Below, piece after piece: positions 1 through 7,699 of a stretch of DNA of 64,000 nucleotides. Below the pieces are notes generated by a model. That model saw only the letters and a program-made list of their open reading frames with translations. It was not told the DNA's origin and made no database searches. The stretch is from Colwellia polaris (GTDB lineage Bacteria > Pseudomonadota > Gammaproteobacteria > Enterobacterales > Alteromonadaceae). Position 1 is the stretch's first letter; each line of letters opens with the position of its first letter. The stretch lies in contig NZ_NBOE01000008.1 in assembly GCF_002104515.1 (NCBI RefSeq), positions 1 through 64,000 of the forward strand, read 5' to 3'. The position numbers and the translations under genes were made by a program.

Positions 1-101
1 GTATCTTCACCGCATAAAAAAGCGCGTCGAACACAACGCGCCACACAATGATAATACGGGGTGTTTACTAAACTGATTTGCTGCTTCCTTGGCGTAGCCA
101 T
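1..101 (-). CDS. REP-associated (RAYT) Y1 transposase, N-terminal fragment at window edge
   Basis: The minus strand reads from an ATG at 101 to the window edge as 33 codons beginning [19 protein letters not shown] and continuing with [12 protein letters not shown]. This is the typical start of IS200-like Y1 transposases of the RAYT type, which in marine gammaproteobacteria handle short palindromic repeats. A ribosome binding site (AGGTGA) lies about 5 bases before the ATG. The HUH and catalytic Tyr motifs would lie outside the window. The repeat arrays just upstream (151-476) fit this identity. The call rests on a short N-terminus but the match is characteristic. Confidence 0.8.
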   Translation of the reverse strand, partial: MATPRKQQISLVNTPYYHCVARCVRRAFLCGED

Positions 102-150
102 AACTCACCTGAGATAATGTTGTGGGGGTTTTCTTAGTTTAGTTCAGTGT

Positions 151-267
151 TCTGTAATTTCAATTTAGGATGGGTGTCCTGTTAATTCGCTGTAATTTCA
201 ATTTAGGATGGGTGTCCTGTTAATTCGTTCTGTAATTTCAATTTAGGATGGGTGTCCTGTTAATTCG
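151..267. repeat. Three tandem copies of a ~38-bp RAYT-linked repeat
   Basis: Three nearly identical copies start at 151, 190 and 229. Each contains AATTTAGGATGGGTGTCC followed by TGTTAATT. The core AGGA-TGGGTG-TCCT is a short hairpin, bounded by AATT on both sides, so each copy is a small imperfect palindrome. The array lies directly upstream of the RAYT transposase start and is probably its substrate or product. A degenerate further copy lies at about 320-343. Confidence 0.85.
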
Positions 268-351
268 CTGTTAATTTTTGTTAATTATTAATTATTTAAA
301 TGTAGAGTTTAGGGGGTAAATTTAATGTGAGTGTCATGTTAATTACACCCA

Positions 352-476
352 CTCTAAATTAGATACGAAGGATTTTCAATTTAGGATGAGTGTCTCGTTA
401 ATTTTGCTCTAAATTAGATACGAAGGATTTTCAATTTAGGATGAGTGTCTCGTTAATTTTGTGTCTCGTTAATTTT
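352..476. repeat. Two identical 55-bp tandem repeats plus a partial third
   Basis: Identical 55-bp units lie at 352-406 and 407-461. A partial copy of the unit's end (TGTCTCGTTAATTTT) follows at 462-476. The core TTTAGGATGAGTGTCTCG is a diverged relative of the 151-267 repeats, with the right half of the small hairpin altered. The block seems to have grown by tandem duplication of a longer unit that includes flanking DNA. Confidence 0.85.
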
Positions 477-890
477 CCCCTTAACAAAAGTAATAAAGAT
501 ATAATAATTGTTTTCATTGTGACTCTAAAGGGCATACAAACTCCATGTGTACATAACGAGCCTGTAGAATTACTCGTTTTAATTTAACTTTTAATCAAAG
601 TACTCTAACTGGATTATTTTCTCTTAACAATCAAAGTTTTGAATGACACTCAATTAAAATACTGTCTTTTAAATGGATAATAATACTCTTTCGTTGTAGG
701 AAAACAAAGACGGCGTATGATGAATCAACGTAGTTAGCGGCCTTGAAAAGCAGAGGCTCGCCGCTATTAAAATATGCGGTGGAAAACAAACTTTAATGCT
801 TGAGGTCCACCTCAGGGCGTGTTGTTAGTTGCCTAAGCACAACACCAGTGCTAACATTTGTGAGTACGCAATTTGATTAAGGTAGCTATT
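477..890. other. Gene-free stretch with small hairpins before the toxin-antitoxin locus
   Basis: I see no convincing ORF here. There is a hairpin with arms TAGCGGC/GCCGCTA at 735-766 and a palindrome TGAGGTCCACCTCA at 801-814. These stem-forming elements end in the GGGCG..GTTAGTTGCC sequence at 815-833. They recall integron attC-like structure, but I could not match consensus core sites. Confidence 0.4.
815..833 (+). repeat. Left inverted repeat of the toxin-antitoxin segment
   Basis: GGGCGTGTTGTTAGTTGCC reappears in inverted form, four bases shorter, as GGCAACTAACGCCC at 1455-1468. The two copies bracket the toxin-antitoxin pair. They may be boundaries of a mobile cassette-like unit. Confidence 0.5.
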
Positions 891-1175
891 ATGGATACTC
901 GCATACAATTTAGAGTTGATGAAGAAACTAAACGCTTAGCGCAATTAATGGCTGAAAGCCAAGGACGCACATTAAGCGATGCATGCAGAGAGCTTACAGT
1001 AGCCTTAGCTGAAGAACAACGAAAAACAGTGACCCATGATTTATGGTTAACAGAACAAATAAATGCTGCATTTGACAAGATTGATAAGGGTAAAGCTAGT
1101 TTTATTGATCACAATGAAGCTAAAACTCAGATGGAGGCTAGAAAGAATAAAATCCGTAATAGAGATAAAATATGA
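891..1175 (+). CDS. RelB/DinJ-like antitoxin of a type II toxin-antitoxin pair
   Basis: A 94-residue protein beginning MDTRIQFRVDEETKRLAQ, followed by a predicted ribbon-helix-helix segment in about the first 45 residues, as in RelB/DinJ family antitoxins. The charged C-terminal half should wrap and neutralise the toxin. An ATG six codons upstream (873) exists, but the ATG at 891 has AAGG about 8 bases before it and gives the usual N-terminus. Its stop overlaps the toxin start as ATGA, so the two are translationally coupled. Such antitoxins usually repress their own promoter. Confidence 0.8.
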   Translation: MDTRIQFRVDEETKRLAQLMAESQGRTLSDACRELTVALAEEQRKTVTHDLWLTEQINAAFDKIDKGKASFIDHNEAKTQMEARKNKIRNRDKI

Positions 1176-1450
1176 TTTTTTGGGAAGAAGAATCACTCAA
1201 TGACCGAGAAAAGATATTTGAATTTTTATTTGATTTTAACCCTAACGCAGCAGAGAAAACGGACCAAATAATAGAAACTAAGGTTGAAAACTTACTTGAG
1301 CATCCATTAATGGGTGTTGAAAGAGATATTTTTCGTGGCCGTGTATTAATTATTCCAGAAGTATCTATGATTATCTCATATTGGGTAGATGGTGACATTA
1401 TCCGAATAATGCGGGTGTTACACCACAAACAGAAGTTTCCACAAGGTTAA
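1172..1450 (+). CDS. RelE/ParE-superfamily toxin
   Basis: A 92-residue protein typical in size for the RelE/ParE fold. It ends with RVLHHKQKFP, close to the RVLHxxQ-P ending common in ParE-type toxins, and has the central LxxxPxxG pattern (LLEHPLMG). The start codon overlaps the antitoxin stop. Whether it acts as a ParE gyrase poison or a RelE ribonuclease cannot be decided by eye; the short C-terminus suggests ParE. It is the second gene of the pair at the left accessory patch. Confidence 0.8.
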   Translation: MIFWEEESLNDREKIFEFLFDFNPNAAEKTDQIIETKVENLLEHPLMGVERDIFRGRVLIIPEVSMIISYWVDGDIIRIMRVLHHKQKFPQG

Positions 1451-1454
1451 GAAA

Positions 1455-1481
1455 GGCAACTAACGCCCTTGTTATAAGCAC
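1455..1481 (-). repeat. Right inverted repeat of the toxin-antitoxin segment, joined to a second inverted repeat
   Basis: GGCAACTAACGCCC at 1455-1468 is the inverse of the repeat at 815-833. It runs directly into TTGTTATAAGCAC (1469-1481), whose inverse GTGCTTATAACAG is at 1771-1783, beyond the next ORF. Two adjacent segments thus each have inverted ends and share this junction. Confidence 0.5.
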
Positions 1482-1762
1482 ACCGCTGTGCAATTACCAT
1501 ATATAAGTTTAACAATGACTCCGTCATCATCGAAAAACTCCGCAATGTTTAGACCGTTAAGTTCAGAAAACTTTGCATTTGATATATACACTGGATCGTT
1601 TACGAAATTGAAGTCTACGTTATCAAATTTAATGATCCAACTCACCCTTTGATAATCCTCAATTGTGAGAATAAAAATATCAGCTTCAAAATCAAATTCG
1701 TATTTCTTAACTTGGCTATCAGGCCAACATATTTTGGACAATTGACTATTCAAGGCATTCAT
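1472..1762 (-). CDS. Small acidic orphan protein, cassette-like
   Basis: A 96-residue acidic protein (MNALNSQLSKICWPDSQVKK...) that I do not recognise. It has no signal peptide or membrane segment and alternates hydrophobic and acidic stretches, as in small beta-rich proteins. The ATG at 1762 follows AGGA closely. Its stop lies inside the inverted repeat shared with the toxin-antitoxin segment, and an inverse copy of TTATAAGCAC sits upstream of its start. Convergence with the toxin gene and bounded ends suggest an independently acquired unit, as with orphan genes in gene cassettes. Confidence 0.6.
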   Translation of the reverse strand: MNALNSQLSKICWPDSQVKKYEFDFEADIFILTIEDYQRVSWIIKFDNVDFNFVNDPVYISNAKFSELNGLNIAEFFDDDGVIVKLIYGNCTAVCL

Positions 1763-1860
1763 AATCCTAAGTGCTTATAACAGCTTATTAGACGGAAATA
1801 TTCCGCCTTTGCACAACCAAGACCACCCTGATTGTGAATATTTATTCAAATTAATATACA

Positions 1861-2046
1861 TAATACCAAATGTAATAAGTTATTGACCAATTTTAAGCGA
1901 GGATAAATTGTTCAATAATACATATTTATTGTTCCAGACTAAACATAAGTACCATTATCCCTGCAGGCAAGGCGTTTGATTGATTCTTACATTATTGACG
2001 ATTTAAACCGCCTTAAAATGATCGATTATTTATTTCAACCGGCATA
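1861..2046 (+). mobile_element. MITE-like palindromic element, diverged copy
   Basis: This 186-bp element starts TAATACCAAATGTAATAAG and ends with the inverse-like TTTATTTCAACCGGCATA. Internal blocks GGCGTTTGATTGATTCTTAC and ATTTAAACCGCC recur in the 32334-32546 element. Its left end matches one arm of the short element at 41497-41565 (TTATTGACCAATTTTAAGCG, inverted there). There is no ORF inside. The terminal inverted repeats are degraded. Confidence 0.7.
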
Positions 2047-2105
2047 GCTTATCCCTTATATTCAATTACTTATTATAAACCCTTGAATAAACCGATATAT
2101 TATTC

Positions 2106-3545
2106 TTAAGTTAAAAATATAAATTTAGCAACAAATAAAGCCGTTAATGCCCATACACCGTTTGAGATTTCTTTATGTTTTCCGGCGCCTAACTTAAGTA
2201 CGGTATAAGTTATAAAACCAAATGCAATGCCGTTGGCTATTGAGAAAGTAAATGCCATCATCACGGTTGTGGCAACTGCTGGGGCGTATTCGGTTAAGTC
2301 ATCCCAATCTAAGCCTCTTAATGAGCTCATCATTAGCATGGCAACATAAATTAAGGCACCGTCAACCGCAAAGCCGGGTAGCATTTGTGCCAATGGTAAA
2401 AAGAACATCCCCAAAGCAAATAGTAAGCCTATAGTTATGGCTGTTAAGCCTGTTCTTCCGCCTACAGCAACGCCTGCAGCAGACTCAACATATGAAGTAA
2501 CGGGCGGGCAACCAAAAGCGGTGCCAATAACGGAAGAAATAGAGTCTGCTTTTAGTGATTTATTTAAACCGATAATTTTGCCATTTTTATCTTGTAATTT
2601 AGCGCGTTCTGCAACGCCCATTAATGTACCTGCGGTATCAAAAATATTGACAAATAAGAAGGTAACAATAACCGGGATTAAAGCGACTTGAAACGCGCCT
2701 GCTATATCTGCTTTCCACAGAATAGGCTCCAGTGCTGAAAAGTTTGGTATAGCTAACATGCCGTTATAGCTAACAAAACCAGAGGCTGGAGCGAATGATT
2801 TAGCGGCTTCTGCTACAACAAAAAATTCTCTGGGTAGTACCCATGTCATAATAAAAGCGATTAGTGTTGTTATGGCTATACCAATGATTACTGCACCAAA
2901 TACATTACGATAACTCAGTACGGTTATCAGTAAAAAGCTTAAAAAACCAAGTGCCGGTGCTTCTGGACCGAATTCGCCAAAGCCAAAGTGTGTTAGGTCG
3001 GCGAGTGCTACAATATTATCTGGGTTAGCAACCACAATGCCGGTAAAACGTAAGCCAATGAAGCCAAGAAATAATCCTACCCCGGCGGTCATCGCTAAGC
3101 GTAAACTTAGTGGAATACTATCGAGCATCCATTCTCGTAGCCGAGTAACGCTCATTAGCACGAAAATAACACCTGATAGAAAAACTGCGCCTAACGCTAT
3201 TTCCCAACTATAGCCCATAGCGCCAACAACAGAAAAAGTAAAAAATGCGTTTAAGCCCATACCTGGCGCAAGCCCTACCGGCCAGTTTGAATATAGGCCC
3301 ATCATAATGGTGGCTATTGCTGCACCTAAACACGTTGCTAAAAATAAGCCATCAAATGGCATGCCCGTTTTCGACATGATAATAGGATTTAAAAACATAA
3401 TGTATGACATAGTTACAAAAGTTGTTAACCCTGCCATCAGTTCTGTTCTTACGTTGGTATTGTGCGAGCTTAGTTTAAAAAATCGCTCTAAAAAGTTTAG
3501 ATCACGAGTTGCTGTACTGCTGGTAACGCCGACTTGATCATCCAT
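2106..3545 (-). CDS. AzgA/PbuG-type purine nucleobase permease
   Basis: A 479-residue inner-membrane permease of the NCS2 nucleobase transporter superfamily. The N-terminal pattern NVRTELMAGLTTFVTMSYI, the GLAPGMGLNAFF motif (about residues 92-103) and roughly 13 hydrophobic helices place it in the AzgA-like branch (adenine, guanine and hypoxanthine permeases) rather than the UraA/XanQ branch. Proton symport of guanine or hypoxanthine would feed the neighbouring guanine deaminase and xanthine dehydrogenase. It stands apart from the catabolic operon on the same strand and is divergent from the SulP gene. Exact substrate is inferred from family and context. Confidence 0.88.
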   Translation of the reverse strand: MDDQVGVTSSTATRDLNFLERFFKLSSHNTNVRTELMAGLTTFVTMSYIMFLNPIIMSKTGMPFDGLFLATCLGAAIATIMMGLYSNWPVGLAPGMGLNAFFTFSVVGAMGYSWEIALGAVFLSGVIFVLMSVTRLREWMLDSIPLSLRLAMTAGVGLFLGFIGLRFTGIVVANPDNIVALADLTHFGFGEFGPEAPALGFLSFLLITVLSYRNVFGAVIIGIAITTLIAFIMTWVLPREFFVVAEAAKSFAPASGFVSYNGMLAIPNFSALEPILWKADIAGAFQVALIPVIVTFLFVNIFDTAGTLMGVAERAKLQDKNGKIIGLNKSLKADSISSVIGTAFGCPPVTSYVESAAGVAVGGRTGLTAITIGLLFALGMFFLPLAQMLPGFAVDGALIYVAMLMMSSLRGLDWDDLTEYAPAVATTVMMAFTFSIANGIAFGFITYTVLKLGAGKHKEISNGVWALTALFVAKFIFLT

Positions 3546-3888
3546 AATATTTAATCTCTAGTTATTTAGAACTTGGTTTTTACTTTGTTATAAATAAAAC
3601 CTATTTAAGGAAATTAATTAACCACTTTATGTTTAATTGTTTGCGATTAATTACTTTTTTGCTAACGATTAATTTAGCTGTTTTGTTTTAGTCGTCACTT
3701 CATCCTAAACTTAAAATAGAAAACCTGTCAATAGTGTCAAGAAGTAAGTTTTTTTTGACATATTTCTTGTATAATCTGCGCGAAGCTCTTCTAGAGCATA
3801 CAATACTGGGTGATCTCTTTTCTATTTCAATACTAACATTATTAAAGTACCACTCAGCCTTCATCGAATTTTTAATTATTGAGTTGTT
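3546..3888. other. Divergent intergenic region between purine permease and SulP gene
   Basis: A 343-bp non-coding spacer carrying outward promoters for both transporters. TTGACA at 3755-3760 and TATAAT at 3770-3775 are both present but only 9 bases apart, too close to be one sigma-70 promoter. A small hairpin GCTCT-TC-TAGAGC follows at about 3784-3798 in the SulP leader. I see no operator I can name. Confidence 0.4.
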
Positions 3889-5496
3889 ATGCTTCAACTA
3901 ACACATTTTAATCGTCACACCATTAAAGGTGATATTTTTGGTGCACTTACCTCTACCATAGTTGCACTACCTTTTGCTTTAGCTTTCGGCGTAACGTCAG
4001 GCGCGGGTGCTAGCGCGGGGATATATTGTGCCATTATTACGGGTTTGTTTGCTTCTATATTTGGTGGTACAAACCAACAAATATCTGGGCCGAATACCGG
4101 GTTAACTATTGCAATGGTGGCCATTTTAACCAGCTTTATAGCAAAGTCGCCTGAACATGGCGTGGCGATGGCATTTACTGTGGTTAGCTTAGCGGGTGTT
4201 TTTCAAATGCTTTTTGGTTTTTTTAAACTGGGTAAGTATTTTACGCTGATATCTTATCCGGTTATTTCAGGCTTTACTTCAGGTATTGGTATTTTGATAA
4301 TTTTATCGCAAATACCGGTTTTATTTGGCAAACCATTTGCTGAGTTGTCTTTATCGATATCAACGTTAACAAGTACAAACACCTTAGTTGGTTTGGTATG
4401 TTTAGCCGTACTTTTTGTTTGGCCTCAGAAGTTTAAACAAATAATACCAGCAAGTATTATTGCAGTATTAGGAGCGACAATATTTTATATATTTTCAGGT
4501 AGTGATATTCCTGTTGTTGGTGCAATTTCAAGTGAATTACCTACGTTTAACTTTCCTACTTGGCAACATGACTTAATCGGCGAGATGATAAAATCTGCTT
4601 TGCTTATTGCCACCTTGAGCACACTAGATTCTTTAATGACTTCGCTTACCGTTGATAGTATCAGTAAAGATTTACATAACTCTGATCAAGAATTAGTTGG
4701 CCAAGGCATAGGTAATGTTATTGCTGGCTTCTTTGGTGCACTTCCTGGTGGCGGTGCAACCATGCGCACGGTAACTAACCTAAGGGCTGGCGGCACCACA
4801 CCTTTGTCGGGTATTTTACATGCGCTATTTATTCTGGCTATTGTATTATGGGCAGGAGAATACACTGCTTATATTCCTGTCGCTGTACTGGCGGCAATTC
4901 TAACGCATGTAGGCATTAGTATTATTGATTGGAACTTTCTTAAACGCGTGCATCAAATTCCGTTCTTTAGTGTTGCCTTAATGGTTGCAACTATGGTGAT
5001 GGCGGTTATATTTGATTTAATTACTGCGGTGTTAATTTCAGCATTTATCGCCAATTTAGTTACTATTCGCCGATTATCAGAAATTCAATTGGATAACATT
5101 AAGCTTTTAACTGCAAAAGAAGCTGTGCACCTACCGGTTTATGAAAAAACCTTATTCTCTGAATTAGATAACCAAGTGCTTTTGTTGAATATTTCTGGCC
5201 CTATTGGTTTTGGCGTAGCCAGAGGCTTAAAACAAAGTGTTTCAAAATTAGATCAAGACAAAGCCTTATTAATAGACTTTACCGATGCGCGTTTTGTCGG
5301 TATTACGAGTACTATTGCCATTGAAGAAATTATTATGAGTTATCAAACCGAGGGGAAAAAAATATTGTTATCAAATATTTGCCAACGAGTTCGTGACGAC
5401 TTTAATAAGTTACATTTATTTGAAAAAGTACCAAGCGAGCAAATATTTAAAAGTAGAATTGAAGCTTTGTACTATTTAAAAAACAATAGTACTTAG
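3889..5496 (+). CDS. SulP/SLC26-family anion transporter with STAS domain
   Basis: A 535-residue membrane protein. The first ~400 residues form the SulP transport domain, starting GDIFGALTSTIVALPFALAF and containing the family's SGP signature (QQISGPNTG). The last ~110 residues are a cytoplasmic STAS domain (LLNISGPIGFG, LLIDFTDARFVG). Family members carry sulfate, bicarbonate, dicarboxylates, oxalate or nucleobase-related anions. Position opposite the purine permease and next to the urate pathway hints at an anionic intermediate as substrate, but sulfate or bicarbonate is equally possible. Confidence 0.85.
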   Translation: MLQLTHFNRHTIKGDIFGALTSTIVALPFALAFGVTSGAGASAGIYCAIITGLFASIFGGTNQQISGPNTGLTIAMVAILTSFIAKSPEHGVAMAFTVVSLAGVFQMLFGFFKLGKYFTLISYPVISGFTSGIGILIILSQIPVLFGKPFAELSLSISTLTSTNTLVGLVCLAVLFVWPQKFKQIIPASIIAVLGATIFYIFSGSDIPVVGAISSELPTFNFPTWQHDLIGEMIKSALLIATLSTLDSLMTSLTVDSISKDLHNSDQELVGQGIGNVIAGFFGALPGGGATMRTVTNLRAGGTTPLSGILHALFILAIVLWAGEYTAYIPVAVLAAILTHVGISIIDWNFLKRVHQIPFFSVALMVATMVMAVIFDLITAVLISAFIANLVTIRRLSEIQLDNIKLLTAKEAVHLPVYEKTLFSELDNQVLLLNISGPIGFGVARGLKQSVSKLDQDKALLIDFTDARFVGITSTIAIEEIIMSYQTEGKKILLSNICQRVRDDFNKLHLFEKVPSEQIFKSRIEALYYLKNNST

Positions 5497-5511
5497 TTTT
5501 CGTTAAAGCAC

Positions 5512-5633
5512 AGCGAGAACCATAATATAAACATAAGAGAGCTATGTGCCTGCAATGAGCGCTATATAAACGCTTTAAGTACTCGCTGGGCACTTGGGGT
5601 TTATCTCTTAAATGTGTGCGATTATGGCTCGCT
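5512..5633. repeat. Long nested imperfect inverted repeat
   Basis: The outer arms at 5512-5541 and 5603-5633 share AGCGAG, CCATAAT and AAGAGA blocks in inverse order. Inner arms GTGCC/GGGCAC and AGCGCTA nest inside. The ~120-bp folded structure lies between the convergent sulP and tetR genes. It could end transcription from both sides or be a degraded mobile palindrome. It does not resemble the TAATACC element. Confidence 0.6.
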
Positions 5634-5692
5634 ATTGAATAATATTGAGCCTCTATGTTTGCACTGGCTTTTAAAACGTAACATTTTTGATG

Positions 5693-6319
5693 TTAACGAA
5701 TACCACAGCCTTTAAGAATTATTTGGGTAAGTGAAGCGACTACAGCTTCGAAGTCGTCATCGTTCATTTCGTTTTTATCTAAGGCTGCCACAACTTGCAC
5801 GTTAAAGTCGGCGTAGTGTTGGGTTGAGCTCCATATTAAAAACAACAAATGGTATGGGTTTATAGGGTCTATTAGGTCTTGCTCTACCCAAGTTTCAATC
5901 ACCTTAATTTTAGTGTCTATCCAGACTTTAAAATCATTATTTAAGTAATCTTTAAGCACGGGTGCGCCGTGAATTAGCTCGCTTGCAAAAATTCTTGAGG
6001 CATCGGGGTCACTTTTGGCGTGCATAACTTTTGCTCTAATATAAGCACTGAGCACTTGCTTAGGTTCGTTATCCAACGTTAGGGTGTCGTAATCCGTATT
6101 CCATACCGCGATAATATTACTGAGTAACTGTTGGTATAAGTCGGTTTTGTCAGCAAAATAATAATGAATATTAGCGCGGGCAATATTGGCGCGTTCAGCT
6201 ATACGTTTGATAGAAGCACCTTTGAAGCCATGTGTTACAAACTCTTTTTTAGCGGCCTCTAATATTATGGCTTTATTTTTTTGTCGAATAGTCCCTTCGT
6301 TTACTTTTTCTTTACTCAC
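5693..6319 (-). CDS. RutR-like TetR-family regulator
   Basis: A 208-residue TetR regulator. The helix-turn-helix lies at about residues 15-62 (FKGASIKRIAERANIARANI followed by HYYFADK). The C-terminal domain matches the RutR/YcdC type (ASRIFASELIHGAPVL, LIWSSTQHYADF). RutR in E. coli senses uracil or thymine and controls pyrimidine and purine catabolic genes. Here it is the gene just downstream of the purine degradation operon on the same strand, so a purine- or pyrimidine-responsive repressor of that operon is the natural inference. Its ligand is unknown. Confidence 0.85.
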   Translation of the reverse strand: MSKEKVNEGTIRQKNKAIILEAAKKEFVTHGFKGASIKRIAERANIARANIHYYFADKTDLYQQLLSNIIAVWNTDYDTLTLDNEPKQVLSAYIRAKVMHAKSDPDASRIFASELIHGAPVLKDYLNNDFKVWIDTKIKVIETWVEQDLIDPINPYHLLFLIWSSTQHYADFNVQVVAALDKNEMNDDDFEAVVASLTQIILKGCGIR

Positions 6320-6460
6320 TTAAATTCCTATTAACCGTTAACACTAGCACTAAATTAACGTGTAAAAATGGCAGATAACACCACTAATTAATGTTTAGGG
6401 TACTGGCTGCCACTTGATAATAAACACCATACGTTGAATGTTATAAACGCTACCGTGCTG

Positions 6461-7651
6461 CTATTTCGAATTTGCTAACCAAATAGCTAATTGCGTACGC
6501 TCTTCATCTGTCATTTCAGTTTTATTCATAAACGGCATATCTTTAGCGTCAATAACACGGGCTTGAATGCGCGGCCCCCATTGCTTAATGGTGTCGATAT
6601 TAGAAAACACAAGCCCTGCCGGTGCTATGGTAAAAATATCATCGGTAGGGTTTTCTGCATGACAAGTACCACAACGTTGTTCAATAATTTGCGTAACTTG
6701 GCTATCCGTTACTTCTTGCTTGAGTTGCTCGGCACTTATTTCAACTGAACGTGGAGCAATTGCCACAGCTAATACAATAGTAGCTACAACTGATGCCACT
6801 AAAATTAACGGTTTTTGCTTACCAAAATGGCGCAATACAAAATATTGACGAACAGCAGCTGTGATCAATACTATTGCCATTAACACTAACCAATTAGCAC
6901 TATGGTTAAAGGTCATCGGGTAATGATTTGAAATCATGATAAAAATAATAGGTAACGTGGTGTAAGTGTTATGTGTAGAGCGCACTTTAGCATTTAATCC
7001 GTAAGCCGGATCTGGAGCTTTGCCCTCTTCTACTGCTTTAACAAGCGCCCGTTGCGATGGCATAATACCGAAAAATACATTACCGGCCATAATGGTGCCA
7101 ATAATTGCGCCCATGTGCATATAAGCACCACGCGCACTAAATATTTGCGTTAAACCGTAAGATAATGCCGTTGCTACAACAAACAAAATCAAACCTAAAA
7201 TAATGCCATGATTTCTGAGTTTTGTTCTTACCAGTAGCTCGTAAATACCTACACCAACCACAATAGAGCCAAGCCCTAATCCAATGGCTTGCCATTGCGT
7301 TAAATCAGCAACACGCTTATCAATTAAGTAAGATTCTGCGCCAACGTAAAACATTAACGACAATAACAAAAATCCGGTGATCCAAGTGGTGTAAGCTTCC
7401 CATTTAAACCAATGCAATGTGGCTGGCATTTTTGGTGGTGCAAGTTTATATTTCGCCACTTCATAAAAACCACCACCGTGTATGGCCCATAAATCGCCGC
7501 CTATACCTTTGTCAGCTTTTTCTTGAGGTGGCGTTTCTAAATGGTTGTCTAACCATACAAAATAGAAAGATGCACCAACCCAAGCAATACCGGTAATAAG
7601 GTGGGCAAATCTAATAACTAAATTCAGCCATTCATTAATATACGGATCCAT
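6461..7651 (-). CDS. puuD: Membrane-bound urate hydroxylase PuuD with C-terminal cytochrome c domain
   Basis: A 396-residue protein with about eight membrane helices in the urate oxidase N-terminal domain (start MDPYINEWLNLVIRFAHLIT) and a C-terminal cytochrome c domain with one heme-binding CGTCH motif at residues 327-331. PuuD oxidises urate to 5-hydroxyisourate and passes electrons to the respiratory chain instead of making H2O2 as soluble uricase does. It lies 48 bp after guaD in the operon, with UraH and UraD upstream for the next two steps. No soluble uricase is visible in the window. Confidence 0.92.
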   Translation of the reverse strand: MDPYINEWLNLVIRFAHLITGIAWVGASFYFVWLDNHLETPPQEKADKGIGGDLWAIHGGGFYEVAKYKLAPPKMPATLHWFKWEAYTTWITGFLLLSLMFYVGAESYLIDKRVADLTQWQAIGLGLGSIVVGVGIYELLVRTKLRNHGIILGLILFVVATALSYGLTQIFSARGAYMHMGAIIGTIMAGNVFFGIMPSQRALVKAVEEGKAPDPAYGLNAKVRSTHNTYTTLPIIFIMISNHYPMTFNHSANWLVLMAIVLITAAVRQYFVLRHFGKQKPLILVASVVATIVLAVAIAPRSVEISAEQLKQEVTDSQVTQIIEQRCGTCHAENPTDDIFTIAPAGLVFSNIDTIKQWGPRIQARVIDAKDMPFMNKTEMTDEERTQLAIWLANSK

Positions 7652-7699
7652 AAAATTCCTTAGTGTTCAGATTTTGTTATTGAATTATTATTGTGTTTA

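Noticed and set aside
480-840. Integron attC site
   Set aside because: Hairpins and a GTTAG-containing end are present, but I could not find matching RYYYAAC and GTTRRRY core sites, so I kept it only as a possibility.
3755-3775. TTGACA and TATAAT as a sulP promoter
   Set aside because: The boxes are only 9 bases apart, which cannot form a working sigma-70 promoter as a pair.
3700-3897. ORF of 65 codons on the minus strand over the sulP leader
   Set aside because: It overlaps the promoter and start of sulP, has no ribosome binding site I can see and an arbitrary composition.
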